Source: Rhabdornis inornatus
Taxonomy: Eukaryota; Chordata; Aves; Passeriformes; Rhabdornithidae
Assembly (NCBI GenBank): GCA_013397075.1
Contig: VWZS01009792.1
Coordinates: 2,252,687-2,316,686 of the forward strand
DNA: 64,000 nucleotides
Direction: 5' to 3'
The first letter of the stretch is position 1; every line of letters starts with the position of its first letter. The position numbers and the translations under genes are program-made. Shown here piece after piece: positions 11,976 through 25,600 of the stretch. The notes under the pieces are model-generated. The model was not told where the DNA came from and ran no database searches. It worked only from the letters and a program-made list of their open reading frames with translations.

Positions 11976-13352
11976 ATGTGCACAAAAACAGCTTTAAAGG
12001 GCAGTGACATCATAGTTAAAAAGAATAGATTTATATTCTAAGCTTAAATGTCATTGCATGTTTTGAAAATTTTGATAAATGTTGATAATTTTGCATTAAA
12101 ATTTTCTAAATTGAAGCTCCATAAATGCCCAAAATGTTTCAGTTTCCCAAATGTCCTTGAGTATCTCAAGTTCTGAACAGACATGACTATGTCCAAACTG
12201 CTAGACTGAGTAATGTGCAAGTGCCATAAATATTTCAATGTTTTTAAATATTGTTCCTAAATTTAAAAAATGACACAGTGAATGCTGTTTGGAACTACTC
12301 ATTTGACAGAAGTACGGCATCAAGGAAGAAAGTTGGATAATGTCTGAGTCAAAGACAACAAGACAATGGCAAAAAGCTTCAATGCCGTTTGAAAGGTTTA
12401 AATAACTCAACTGAGGTGGGATAAAAGGATGAGTTTAGACAACAGAAATAAAAACTGTCTGACATTAATAGGTAGAAAAGCTACTGGTAAATTTGGGGTT
12501 GATATGCAGCATTTTTAGTCCACCTTTAAACAAGTAGAACTCCAGTGACTTCAGTAGTTCTGATTTATGTTAGTATAAATGAGAGAAGAATCTACCCATA
12601 TGTCTTCCTGCATGCCTGTAATAAATCCTGCAGGCTATTGGTGCTATATAAATAACATAGTAGGGCTGGAATAAATTGCCAGACAGAGGGTTACATATAA
12701 ATATTGTCAGAATTGGGGTTTATGAGGTGATTTTTGTGACATGGCTTACAAATAATGTCGTCACACTCAACTTTTTCACAAATTATTCAGGAACAGGATG
12801 AAATAGCCGAAGCCAAAAGAATCTGGGGCTCAAATGAAGCTTCTAGGCAGTTTGTGGCAAATGCAGATTTATTTTCAAGCTGTAATTATTGTATTTATCT
12901 TGCTGTCCTACTTTTGTTCTTTTTCTTGCAATATTGTTTACAACGATATGAAAAAAGACAATTGCCCCTTGCAGCCTTCAGTTGGAAATATTTCTATTGG
13001 AGCAGTCAAAGATTCTTTGCAAATACTGGATTTGGACGCACTTAAATTTCAATAGTGGGTAAGAGTTTGAGATTTTTTTGCTCTTGTCTCCTTCCATCAC
13101 CACTAGCGTCACCCCTGCTTAATTTGGTTCTTAGCTGTGGGAGGATGTCAGTGCCATTTATAGAGCATTTAACTGTGAGGATAAAAATCACTACTTTTCA
13201 GTATACCCCCAACAGGCTGCAGTGAGAGCTTTTTATTTTGTAGTTTGTTAAATTGTAAATAAATAGGCAAAGATATGTTGACCTTCAAGAGCAGTTACTA
13301 GATTTATACTTCTCTTTTTCTTACTGTTCTGGACTCAGGACTGCCTGGTATA

Positions 13353-13366
13353 TTTTTTTTTTTTTT
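13353..13366. repeat. Poly-T tract
   Basis: An uninterrupted run of 14 T. No adjoining retroelement is recognised. Confidence 0.9.
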
Positions 13367-15288
13367 CACATGTGCATCTATTTAATACTTCTAGAAAACT
13401 GAGTCAGTGATATGATTTCCAGGCAACAAAAGTTAATTTGAATTTGGAGGCTTCTCCCTAAATCACAGCTAACTAGCTTATAGCCTAATAAACAAGTCTT
13501 AGCCCTCAGACTACAACTAGTGTAACCACATGGAAGACCATACGTGTGATCCTTAGTGTTAATTTATGACCAGCTGTAGATCTAAGTTTTCATGGATTTT
13601 CCAATGCCCACAATTTATGAATACAGCTGTTGTCTCACAGGTTCAACGAATGTTTATTTTCATTCTTATCTCAAAGTTTATGTTTATCCTTACTCTTATT
13701 TTTAAACATTTTAAAATGTGTGAATGTTAGGATGGTTTTGGTTCTGCAACATTTTTTATGTTATGATTGTTAAAAATTGATTCCAAGTAAGAAGAAATTT
13801 ATAGTTAATAAGCTCATTTTACTGTCTGCACATTTTGCTAATACACTTATATTTTGCTCCAAGCTTTCTGGCATAAGTCTCTATGTATTCTTGATGGTGT
13901 GTCTTCAGAACTTCCATTAATGTTAGAAAGATTTATATCTGCACTGTAAAAGGCATATACTGTGTGTACTTTTAATCCACCTCTTCTAAGTAAACTAATT
14001 CCCAGGAATCTGGAGAAGTAGAGGTAGAATAAATTCAAGTTCAAATTTCTTGGATGGCTACCATGAAGACTGGTCTTCCTTTGAAATGTAAATTTTTTTA
14101 AACCCACATTCAATGCGGTTTTGTACTGCTTTTCTTTCTGTAGCTACATCCTATCATTTTGCCCAAGTTCTAAGTGACACATCTGTAGAATGATGCAAAG
14201 TCTTGTGGAATATTCACATGACTGATGGATCGGATCCCTGCTTTCAGTCACTTTCTGAAGAGTCAAGCTAAACTCCAGCTATACTCAAAACCCACAAGTC
14301 AAGAGGTCTTGTCTCATGTCCTGTCAAGGAAAAGTTAACATTGGTTCACAGTTTATCAGAACAATGATGAAAATTTAGCAGCGTTGAAGGACTCTGGATT
14401 TTACTCAAGATGAAGCAGCATGGAAAATTTTGAAATTTTATATATTTATGTGGGATTTGTATTCTATCAGCTCAGATTTTATGTGCTTTCATTCCTTCAG
14501 AGTACAATTAAAATTCATTCCTACATTTCGAAATTGAGCAAACTGTCTGGTTAATGCATATTCTCTCACTTGATGAGAGAGGCTGTGATCCTTCATAAGC
14601 TGCTAACCCTGCTCCAAATCTGAAGGGGTGGATATGGATGCAATCAGCTAAGTGGGTCTTTATGCTGCCTGGCATCAGCACAATCAGATTTCGTCATGGG
14701 ACATAAGTGAAGTGCAGATTTCAGACTAGGAAGTAAAAAATAAAAAGTGTTTGGCTGTAGTAACCAGGGAAAGGGACAGTATATTAAATATACTGGGAGC
14801 AAGCCTGGAAAGGGCACAGTATATTAAAATAATCTGAGACAGAAATCAAAAAGGTAAGATTTATACATGGTCAAATACAAAAGAACATTTTATTGTTGTT
14901 TTGGAGGTCTCAGTAAGAGCTGAGCTGGAACAATAATTTCCTTATATGTGTTTATATTCTAACAGAATATATAATTTTCTAAAAACAGAGATTCTAACTT
15001 GAGATATCTGTTTCTGTGATAGCTGTTTAACTGAGAAGGAAGAAATTGGCACCTCTTCAGACATCACTAGGGAGAAAAACTGTGAAACTGTGATGATACT
15101 CTATTACTGTGTGACAGGATTGAAAGGTAGTTTTTAAATACAAACAATCCATCAAATTAATTCTTAACAGATTATTGATCATAATGCAAGGAAAGGGTAT
15201 GATCTCAGTTAATCTTAGTTCTACAGTTTTAGGCACCTGGTTTCAGAAAGAAAAAAAAAAGTAAGAGTTTATTCTGAGCCATGATGTG

Positions 15289-15320
15289 TTTTTTTGGTTT
15301 TTTTTTGTTTTTTTTTTTTT
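15289..15320. repeat. Interrupted poly-T tract
   Basis: A T-rich run with a few G interruptions. No adjoining retroelement is recognised. Confidence 0.85.
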
Positions 15321-15811
15321 CCCAAAGTGGAAAAGCCATTTCCTCTGGCTTTCATTTATTAGTTTCACCTTTATCTATTTCATTATTCCCTGCAAGCCCC
15401 ATTCAGAAAAGGTGAAAGAGACACCAGTCTTGGTCATGATTGTGGAGTTCTTCCACAACAGAGAAAAAACCAAGAAATTAGAGTAAGAAATAATAAGGAA
15501 ATAACAAGGGCGGAAAGAGTAAAGAAATAAATTAGGAAAATAAGGAGGAAGAAGAAGTATATAGTGTTCAGGAAATAGTCTAGGAGACCAGATAATTCTT
15601 GAAAGAAGAAAGGAAACCATCCTAATGTGAGCCCTTGATTCTTCTGAAATCCCAGATTTTGTGGATATTAACTTAAACATAATAAGCACAGAGAAAATAA
15701 TTGCAATTTTCAGAATGTAAAATGGATTTAAAAGCAGTTTTCTATTGCACCAAAAATAATAGCTTCGAAAGAAACTGAACTGCTTTGGAAGGTAGTTTGC
15801 AGGGGCATACC

Positions 15812-15826
15812 TTTTTTTTTTTTTTT
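15812..15826. repeat. Poly-T tract
   Basis: An uninterrupted run of 15 T with no recognised element next to it. Confidence 0.9.
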
Positions 15827-18800
15827 CTGTGCAGCATGACTCTTAGTCCTGTCAGTGTACTCCCATTTGTATTCATTATGTAGATTCCTAACAATTTTTC
15901 TTTTTAAATTGAGTATTTATCGAGTGGCTTTCTCAGTGATACTGAAATGTAATAAACAAAAGTTACTCGCAAGGTCACTTGGTGCCACTCCTATATTAAT
16001 AAGCTCAATTTTTCCCAATTCCATATGGAAGAATTGCTTCTGCTGTGAAGATGAAGCAAATTCTGAGGGTAGAATATGTGACCATGGTGACCTACCCTAA
16101 GCCTTACAGCATAAGTGAGCACAGTCTTCTCTCTTCTCTCTGATAAACAGTTGAATCCAGTTTTGTTTTTTATGCAAGTAAATATTTCCATTCCCATGAG
16201 GGCTACTTGCAAAAAAATCTCCTTGCGTTTGAAAAACTCCTCCTTTTCTATTTCATTGAGTTTTGAACTCCTTTAGTTTAAATCCTGCAGTGAGAAAAAG
16301 AAAATGTTAGAGCTGTTAGTAATGATTTACTAAGCATTACTGATTCCTTACAATTCAGCCTGTTCATTAATTTATATTTATGAATATAAATGTTGATGTG
16401 TCTGTACCCTAAAGAATATTTGCTTTAAAGCAGAAGTGGCTGAAAAAAATCAGCTAGAGAAACTTCCAGCAAGTGCAACTAGATTTGTTTCTTTCATGAG
16501 GAAGAAAGCCCATCTGGAATAGCCCTTCTTTATCAACAGTAGACAAACACAAAAGTAAAGGTGTTTATCTTTAGAAATACAAGGTCATGGGGAAAAAAAT
16601 GAAGAAGAGATGTTCTAATTTTATCCTGCCTTATCATTACTGTGGATGTGTTTGTGCTAGTGTTTTGTGGCTTCCAGAAGAAGCAGACAGGTACAAGAAG
16701 GAAGAACCTGAAATTTTATTTAATCCCCTGGAGTATAAATTAGTCCACTGGAGACACAACAGGACAATTCAAAAATTGAATATTAATTTGAAGAGGAATA
16801 TCTTGCTCAGGAGGGAGAGGAAGGGCTAAAGAATTAGCTGCTGTTCCATGTATCAGAGATGCACATGCTTGTTTTGCAGTTATAGATGGAGGCTAAAAAT
16901 ATCTGCTAATACCCGACATTGTCAATGTTAGGTATCGGCTGGATGGGACTTTCTGTGCACAAATGCAAAGTGATTGAGAAAACAGGCTTCAACATAAAAG
17001 TAAAGGACAACATCCCTTTGGAGGGACATGCTTTGGGACTCAGGGTGGAATTCAGTGCCTGATCAGAATTTAGCATTTTATACGCTGTACAAAAATTTCT
17101 CTTGCTGGCCCTCCAAAAGGGTGAGAACAGTCCACTTGTCTCAAATCACATCTTTAGAGTCATACAGATGTCTCAAAACCCTGCCGTGTCTAAAATGAAC
17201 TGAAAGTCTTGTGAACCCCTTCTTGCTTGTAGGACGACTGTAAATAAAGAATGGGGGAAGTTCTAGGTGCTCAAACATATCCACCATGGAAGGAGTAATG
17301 CAGAGTAGCTGGTAACTTGGACAAGCAGGGCCGGGAGGTGACAGAGTCCAGAACTTTTAGGACAATAAGGAGCATTTACAGAAATTCAAAATGATGGATT
17401 TAGGAAAAATTACATCATTCACCTTGAAAAACTGGCTGATGAGGTCTCTTGGGAAGAGGTTCCGAGACAAAATAATAGTGATGATGATGACAGCAATAAT
17501 GTTTCTTTAAGCAAATGCCAGTTCCAGAAGTTTCAAATGCAAACAATTCAATTAAGAAGGAAAAATCAAAAGAATAACAAGAGATCAACTTGGCCAACAC
17601 ATAGATTATCTAAATATACTTCAAGTAAAACAGTGAAGATTAGCAAGGACAGAAATACAGCAGAAGTTTACATGAACAAAAACAGAAAAAGTCAACGTTC
17701 TGTCCTGATGTCAGCAAAGGATATCAAGTGTATGTAATGAAATATTGTCCATGCACAATATAGAGTGGAAAAACAGAGAAATAAAGGATCATGCTGCTTC
17801 TTCCAAGAGAAGGAAAATTATTGGCTAAGGTGTTAAGTAAGCTGATGTATTTAATGTCCTTTTGCATTTGTTTTCATCAAAATGTTCACCTATGACAAAA
17901 TGGCTGAAACAATTAGAAATAGCGATGCCAGAATAAGACCTTGAGTCACAGTAAGTAAAGGACAGATTGGAGTGTGCTTGTATGAATTAGATGTTTTCAG
18001 ATCATTTAGAGTGGTAACTGAGATGGCTAATAGATCCCCAAGTCATTACCAATTACCTTACAGAACTCATGTAAATGAGCAAACATTATTTTTTTTATAA
18101 CAATTCACTTCTTCCTCTCAGGTCATTCTTCTCTAATCCTTCCTGCCAGATCATCAATTGCCCCTCTGCTGAGTGTGTGGAACAGTAGTATAAATCCAAA
18201 TGGATCTTAATTGACAAAAAAAATGTAAAGGTTTAAGACCTATTTCTGTCCAGATGTACAGAAATATTCTTGCATCTCAACCATCACCAAGTTTCTACTC
18301 TTTTGGATCATAGTCATAATTTAAAGAAGTGATAGAGGTGTAAATATTACATCTATAATAGAGGAAAAAGAGTGTATTGATATTTTAGTTGTTCTGTTCC
18401 CCAAGAGCAAGTCTCAGTTAATCTGTGTGGCAGCAAATGAGTGGGAGCACAATGCAGGCTGACACACTGCTACAGAAGGTCAGTCTGTGGGTGGGCAGAG
18501 TTGGGCACAGTTTTGTCTTAAATTGCTGATGCTAGAGCTCATCTGCCAGAGCCTAAAATGACATCCCAAGGTACAAAGTAGTGTATTATCAGCTTTTAGA
18601 ATGATTCATTTTTCTGAATTCTTTTAAACATGAATCTGGCTGTAAAGGAAGGCTGATTACTCAGTTCCTCCCTGCACCAAGTTCAGTCTTTTGTCCACAG
18701 TTCAATACAGACAGGGAAGTGACTAACTTGTCAGTTTTCTTTTACAAACATCTGCTGGGGTATAATTGGTAAGAGAGAAAATGAAACAACCATCTACAAT

Positions 18801-19537
18801 TTCTAACGTCTTGAGGCTGGGGAAAAAAAAACAACAACAAAAAGCCAAACAAATCCAGATCAATCAAGAGGAAACAGGAGAAACTGCACAGCAATGCAAA
18901 ATTGGGAGAGAATTGGAAAATATATCTTTATAAAGAAAAGGAGAAAAAAAGTTGTGGAGAAACTGGAAAAGAAAAAATGCAAGGAAAATGAGATCTAAAA
19001 TGAGCTATCATTGCTTTTTAAAGTTAGGTAATTGAGAAGAAATGCCTTTGCTTACATATATGCACATAAGCAGAGTCACAGCAAAACCAACTGGAAGTTC
19101 ACCCAGGCAGTTCTTTAAGCACATAAATATTGTTTCAGGACCTAGTTACTGCAGTTTGCCTCTCAGTAAGAATTTTAAGCTCACACACAGTGTAGTACTG
19201 TGGTGGCTGTGTGCCTTGTTGCTTACATCTGACCAATCTGCTCACACAAATGAAAGCTTTGGAGCCATTGGTTTCTTGGAACATCTTTGCAATAGTGTCT
19301 TGTTACCCTTATTGCAGCCTTTGAGAGAAATTTTCACGGATGCTCTTGATGGCTAGTGCAGCATCATGTAGACAGACTGCTGTGAAGCAGATAATTGAAT
19401 ATAACTTGTTACAGCTTTGGCCAAATCAGATCCTGCTGAATAATTTTCTCTCTTAGGGGTGAAAGAAGGTAAGATTTGGTTGCAATAGGAATTTCAATAG
19501 CACCTGAATGCACTTGCATATATACCATACATGATAC

Positions 19538-20118
19538 TGTTGTGGTCAGCTCTGGTAGGCAGCTAAAGCTACCCAGTTGTGTGCTCCATACTCTGCCCCT
19601 CATCTGGTGGGATGGGGCAGAGAAGCAGAAGGAGAAAAGTGAGAAAACCCATGGGTTGAATTAAAAACAGTTTAATAGGTAAAGTAAAAGCTGCATTTGC
19701 AGGTAAAGCAGAAGATAGAATTAATTCACCTCTTCCCATGGGCAGGCAGGTGTTCAGCATCCCCAGGAGAGCAGGGCTCCAGCACTTGTCATGGTGACTT
19801 GAGAGGACAAACAACATCACTCTGAAAAGTTCTTCTGTCCTTTCCTTTGTCTCCCAGCTTTTTTTCTTGATTATAATGTCATACAGTATTGGATATTCCT
19901 TGGGTCAGTTGGGGCCAGCTGGCATAGCTCGAATTTTTTGTCACAGCCCATCCTCCTTTTTGGTGGGGTGATGTGAGAGGCATAAAAGGCCTTGGTGTTG
20001 AGCAAATGCTGCTCTCCATAGAATGTTGTCAACCCTGCTTTGATCACAAACACAAAACATAGAACTATACAGGATAGTATGGAGAAAATTACCTCTATTC
20101 TAGCCAAATGCAGAGACA
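19538..20118 (-). mobile_element. Solo avian ERVL-type LTR, reverse orientation
   Basis: It begins TGTTGTGGTCAGCTCTGGTA, a diverged form of the reverse-complemented ERVL LTR end. Then follow 'ggtgggatggggcagag', 'cccatgggttgaattaaaaac' and 'ggccagctggcatagctcg'. Near the end are 'tagaactatac' and 'ttacctctattctagcc'. It ends at GAGACA, matching the usual CCAGGACA terminus. The flanks (GATAC before, GTACA after) do not form a clean 5-base target duplication. It is the same broad type as the LTR at 7740-8345 but in the opposite orientation. Confidence 0.75.
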
Positions 20119-20864
20119 GTACATATACAGTGTATCAGTGTAGTAAGTTGGTTTATTCTCATTATATGTAAAATGAAGTAAACTAGCAATTGTGACTCAT
20201 CTGCTTCACATTGACTTTGGGACAAATGTATAATTATATGCGGGTAGCTGTTATCTACTTAAGATGTTCAGAGAAATAACTCGATGGGATGGTGGTGATC
20301 TGTAATCAATTATCATTTAAGATTTTGTCTTATTTACACAATTGGATGCTGTCCTGTACTTGCCCTGGCTGACGACATTTGAGATGGTTTAGAATAGATT
20401 ATTTTCAGAGGTGCGTTTCTCAATCTGTGTTTTGTTATCATAAATAAATACAGGTCTCATCTGCAATAAGCCCTTTCTAATAAAAAAGAGAGAAAAGAAA
20501 ATTTCTTTTCTCCTTTACTTTTTTGCCACTCCATCCAAAACTTCCCTCTGTTGTAATGTCTCTTGGCCATTTCTCTCTTAACAGCTCAGCAATAATGTGA
20601 GTTTTAAAGAATTTGCTCTTAACCAATTTTTTTTTTTCTTTTCTTCCTTCAGAGTGGCATGATGGACACACTAAAACATAAATCTAGAGGTTCCAATACA
20701 GATCTAAACTTTCTTGATGTTAAGCTATATTTTAATCTAGATTTTGACAGAAATTTCGGAGGGGAAGGTCTTGGGAGCTAGAGTCAAGCAAGCAAAAAGA
20801 CAAGGAATGGACACATTGAAGACAAATTACTGCTCTGTCCTTTAAGAAAGGCAAAAGGACATCT
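20119..20864. other. Spacer, no gene seen
   Basis: No feature is recognised between the LTR and the next CR1 fragment. A short poly-T run lies near 20628-20636. Confidence 0.5.
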
Positions 20865-21308
20865 CTTCAATGTTTTTTATCAATGCCTGGGCACAGAAGT
20901 TTAGTGCACACTAAGGACATTTGCCAACAGCACTAAATTAGGAGGAGCTGTTAGTTCCTCAAGGGTAGGGAGTCCTTACTGAGATTTTGATAAATGCAAG
21001 TGCTGGGCAAGCCCCAGTAATACAAAATTTTAAGTAGAAATGCTGGATTCTGCACATGGAATGGTGCAATCCTGGGTTATGGTAAGGATGAGGGAGGGGA
21101 GGCTGGAGTGCAGTCCTGCAGAATTCATCTGAGGTTTGGGTTGGGGATAAATTCAATATGAGCTAACAATGTCTCCTATGACCAAAACAGCCAAGCTAAT
21201 CTCGGGGCACATGTAAGCACAGTTGAGAGAACTGATTGTCCCACTGTAGTCATCATTGATGCAGCCTCCTCAACAATTCTGTGCAATCTTGGGCTCCACA
21301 AAATATAC
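20865..21308 (+). mobile_element. CR1 LINE ORF2 fragment (reverse transcriptase)
   Basis: The sequence matches the end of the CR1 reverse transcriptase and what follows, in forward orientation. A 'cttcaatg..tttatcaatg' stretch (FN-x-FIN) comes first, then the catalytic block. At 20930 the frame reads F-A-N-S-T-K-L-G-G where an active enzyme has F-A-D-D, so both catalytic aspartates are lost. Downstream 'gattctgcacatgga' and 'ctgattgtcccactgtagtc' are also CR1-like. The 3' UTR and terminal repeat are missing. It is an inactive internal fragment. Confidence 0.85.
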
Positions 21309-22081
21309 CTTATGATTTTTCTTTTTTTTTGTTTGCTTGTTTCTTTTTACTTTAATGAGAAATATAATTCAGTGGTTTTCCTCATGAACAAAAAGAGACT
21401 TAGCCAATTACTAGAATGAGAAGATTTTAATTTTTTCTATTTACATGGTTTCCACAGAGTCACCCAGGCTTTACCTTTGTGATTGAGAAAAAAGGCAGAA
21501 AGCAATGTTTATAACCACACATCTAATTCAGTTTACAGTAAAAATGTCTGCATTTTCTATGTCTGCATCTACATGAGACCTTTCTCCTGCTGAGCCAGAA
21601 GTTATGACAGTAAAACAGGATGGGCTTATGAAATTAAATAAGTGGTTTGAGCTGCAATTAATTCCTTTATCTACAAATTACTTCTAGGCTTTAGGGAATG
21701 CAGATTGTCAAATTCTTTCAGTTTGGCTAAATTTAGACTGCTACCTTAGTAAGTTCTGAGCACTTAAAGACCAACTTCAAAACCTGGCTTCATCAATACT
21801 TGGCTTTTTTTCTGCATACATTGTTGCAAATATTGTCCTTAAATCTTACATGTGTCATGGAGTTAGTGATTATCAATGGTTATGTCTAGGTAGAGTTTTG
21901 CAAAAGGGAGCTTCATATACTCCATCTATATATTAAAGAATTGCAAGTCTGCTCTTTTTTCTGAAAAAAAAAAAGTTTTTGAAAAACCAGAGCCTTGAGA
22001 ACATAAATTGTGAGGTGCTGGTCTAAGCAAATAATCTTCCTTGGGAGATTTTGAACTGAACTGTATGGCACATCCAAAGTC
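21309..22081. other. Spacer, no gene seen
   Basis: No gene or repeat is recognised between the two CR1 pieces. It is not CR1-like, so the two pieces are probably independent insertions or are separated by later sequence. Confidence 0.5.
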
Positions 22082-22687
22082 CAGAACCCCCCGAGTGCTG
22101 GGCTGCATCCAAAGCCCCGTGGGCAGCAGGGCAGGGAGGGGATTCTGCCCCTCTGCCCCGCTCTGCTCAGACCCCACCTGCAGGGCTGCATCCAGCTCTG
22201 GGCTCCCAGCACAGCAAGGACAGGGACCTGCTGGAGCCAGCCCACAGGAGGCACCAAGGGCATCAGAGGGATGGAGCAGCTCTGCTCTGAGGAAAGGCTC
22301 AGAGAACTGGGATTGTTCAGCCTGGGAAAGAGAAGGATCTGGGGTGACCTGATTTTGGCCTTTCTGTACCTGAAGGGAGCCCACAGGAAACCTGTAGAGA
22401 GACTATTTACAGAGACATGGACAAGGGGGAATGACTTCCAAATAAGAGTTTATGTTACATATATGGAAAAATTCGTGCCTGTTAGGATGGTGAGGCACTG
22501 GCACAGGTTGTCCAGCGAGGCTGTGACTGCCCCATCCCTGGAAATGTTCAAGGCCAGCTTGGATGGGGCTCTGAGCATTCTGGTCTAGTGGAAGGTATCC
22601 CTGCCCATGGCAGAGGGTTGGAACAAGATGATCTCTAAGATCCCTTCCAACCCAAATCACTCTATTATCAAATGATTTTATGATTTT
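22082..22687 (+). mobile_element. CR1 LINE 3' end, forward orientation
   Basis: This is a GC-rich 3' portion of a passerine-type CR1. Recognisable phrases are 'gctgggctgcatccaaag', 'gggatggagcagctctgctc', 'ggggtgacctgattttggcc', 'gtacctgaagggagcc' and 'tgactgccccatccctggaa'. Near the end are 'agatcccttccaacccaaa' and the degraded terminal repeat 'atgattttatgattttt'. The block is 5'-truncated, as most CR1 copies are. It makes the only GC-rich peak in its neighbourhood, which should not be read as a CpG island. Confidence 0.92.
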
Positions 22688-25600
22688 TTGGATAGCAAAT
22701 ACTCTACTTCAGTGTAGTTAAGACAGTTAAATATTGTATCAAAATTACTTCTATGTTCACAGATATGCAGATCTGCGTGGATCAGTAGCAAGACTGCCCT
22801 GCAGCATGTACTGCTAATAAATGTTTTGTTATCATGATAAGTTAAAACTGAAAATATATTGTTTGATACTGTGCTTTATTTATTCTTACAATAATCTATC
22901 CACATAAATACTTTTTCCTTTTTGCAATTTATTAAGCTTATTCAGTAATTATATATTAACATAAGAAATGCCAAAACATAACATTGTTTTAGGAAACTAT
23001 TCGTAATGTGAACAGGATTCACTCCACAGTAAGTAGAAAGGATCTCTAAGAAATGATTTCCGATGAGACTCATAATGAAAGTGTCTTGCCTTACCTGTTA
23101 GAGAAGTTACCTTTGTCCACAGTCTATGAAAATGCTTCTTTTCTATGTCAAAGACAGTTTGTCCTATGCTAATGAGACAGCCAGAGAGAAAGGAGCTGGT
23201 TATCCCTTATCTCCCCAAGTGCCAGAGTCTCCTCAAAAGAATATTCAGTGTCTGCTTACTCGTATATACAGAATGTTCACAATAAATATACCCCAATTCT
23301 GTAATATGTAAGGGAGACTTTTGCGAGACCATCCTTAACACCTATGTGCTTCAACACTTAAATTCCTGACTGGAATTTAACTTCTCAATACTTCCAAGGT
23401 CAGGGTCTGAGTGCCAGTTGCTTCGTCTCAGAAGTTGTAGACCTCGGGTGCTCAGCAGGTGGCATGCAACCAGAAGGCTGCGAGTTAGACAGCCTCAGAC
23501 ACGTTTGTACAGCACAATAACTGGAAGGAGTCTAAATCTACTGGAAACATTTTAATGTTGACACTGTTATCTGTAAGAGCTAAAGAAAGCCTTGAACAGT
23601 AACCCTCCTTTAATGCTGTAAAGGCACAAGGATAAACAGCTTTATTGGGAAAAAAAAATGAAAACTAGCGTAAAGCAAAGAAAACATACCTCTGGGTTTG
23701 GTAATTCCTCCCAAGAAGAGGTCATTTCCAGCACGAATGTAACAATAGAAATCATATTTTGCACACAAAGAAAACTTGCCTGTGGCTATTACTTTATATA
23801 AGTAGGTTTTAGGAAATATAAATGTCATGGTTAGAATCCTAAGAGACTGAGAAACTTGTGAGTAACCATCCATTCAGTCTTGCCTCAAAAGCCATTCCTT
23901 TAAGCAGAGTTGGCAGAAAATGAGTCAATAAAATCTCAGTATGTGACATTTAATCTCTGCCACAGACCACAATCTTGAGATCACTTACAACTCTTTTTTT
24001 CCTGATGAGTTACTTGAATAGCTTTGCAGAAACCTCTTCTTATTTCTTTTGTACTGAGAACAGTAATCCTCTGCCAGCTTCACATGGGCTGATGTCCTGG
24101 CATATCTCTAAAAACATCAGAAACCTGTTGTATAGCACTCTTTGCTACTTACTGCTTCAGAATGATTGGTTAGGCTGAATTTCAAATGATTCAGCAATAA
24201 ACCACATGCTGTATTTCCAGTTACATTTTTTTTTTTCACAGCCTTTTGCAAGTTAGTGAAAATGTGATTAATTTCAAACATAAGAATATATTTGCTGTGA
24301 GACTTGAGTATTTTCTATTTCAGTGGGAAGGAAGTTTTCCTTCACAGGAAGGGAAGACCTGATTATGGCTTTGCCAAGCAGGAAGATAATTATTTTCTGA
24401 GTAATTTCAAAGAGAATAGGGTAAACAAAATGCAGTGTCAGGAAGAACTAACCAAGTTGTTTGTATAAATAAGTAGTAATTAATGTGTTGAAGAGGTTGT
24501 AGAATCTGATTGATAACATAGATGGATTTGGGACATAATGGGACTGAGGTTTCCCCAGGTTAATAGCGTGTTTCAAAAACACATTATTTTACTTTTCAGC
24601 TAGGAGTGCTCTGATCAGAGACCTGGTCTGTCAGCTGAATTGGGTAGGTGGATAAATTGGAGCTGATGATGCACATACACCATTTATCTGTTATGCTGCA
24701 AGTTTTCAACTATTTTATTTTAGCCTTGGCAAAACCACGAAAAAGAGGATGGATGGTCTTGTAAATAGTGGTCACATTTGTAAATCAAAAAATGTGCTAT
24801 TAACATGTTAAAATGTTCCCATTGTAGTTTTAACCCTTGTCATCCAGATGCCTCCAAAACAACTTGTAGGCACTTGCCAGGACTGAGTGCATCAGCAAAG
24901 GAGGTTTTGTCATTAGACATCTTGATGTGAGCATTCTATTTCAGAAGTTGGGGGAGTTTAGTTGTACAGAGACAGGACTTTGAGCTTTGTCTGACTCAGC
25001 ACTGAAAAGAAGAACACATTTTATTGGTGAAGATGTAGCTTCAGAGCTACTGACTCCAAATATGTGTTTGTCACGGTATTTAAAACTTACAAGGTGTTTG
25101 CCCACCTATCCTCACTAACCCTTTTGAAAGCTGCTGTCTCAGTAATGGTAAAGTGAACATAAGCATGGAAAGCCCTGTTACATATGCAAAGCAGGAGGGA
25201 TGCAGCCTGTACCCTGAGAGTCTGAAAGCCCATGTCCCAGTTGAATAATGGAGCAGGATTTGTACCAGATAATCTGCTTTATAGTTTATTCCCTGTGACA
25301 TTAGGCATTTTCAAGTTTTAGGGGAGGATTTTTGACAAATTCTACCCACAGCACACAGGTCAGAGAGACATGTTTCACTTCCACACATTTACTTATCTAA
25401 TCCAACACATGTTTAAGCATCCTAGTCTAGCACACTTTGGCATTCTCCTTTTTTTAAGGAAAAGGAAACTCAATTCATATAATACAGCATCTATTAAATC
25501 TTTAAAATGCATGCACAAAATTTTGATTGTACAGGTACACTCCATTCACAGAGTATACATTCACTTGTTTCTCCCAAATCTTAATGCTGAAAACTCTTGT

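Larger units (their letters stand above)
11976..19537. other. Long repeat-poor stretch, no gene established
   Basis: No recognisable gene or transposon is visible over about 7.5 kb. A 73-codon frame at 12834-13055 has one strongly hydrophobic segment but no family I know. Long poly-T tracts occur at 13353-13366, 15289-15320 (interrupted by G) and 15812-15826. A small imperfect direct repeat around 'cagtatattaaa' lies at about 14770-14830. This could be an intron or a gene desert. Confidence 0.5.

Noticed and set aside
14770..14830. Imperfect direct repeat around 'cagtatattaaa'
   Set aside because: Only two short diverged units. It gives no sign of a tandem array or a target duplication.
21913..22384. 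Long minus-strand frames of 116 and 152 codons and a GC-rich peak
   Set aside because: They are antisense to the GC-rich CR1 3' region at 22082-22687. The GC peak is likewise CR1, not a promoter island.
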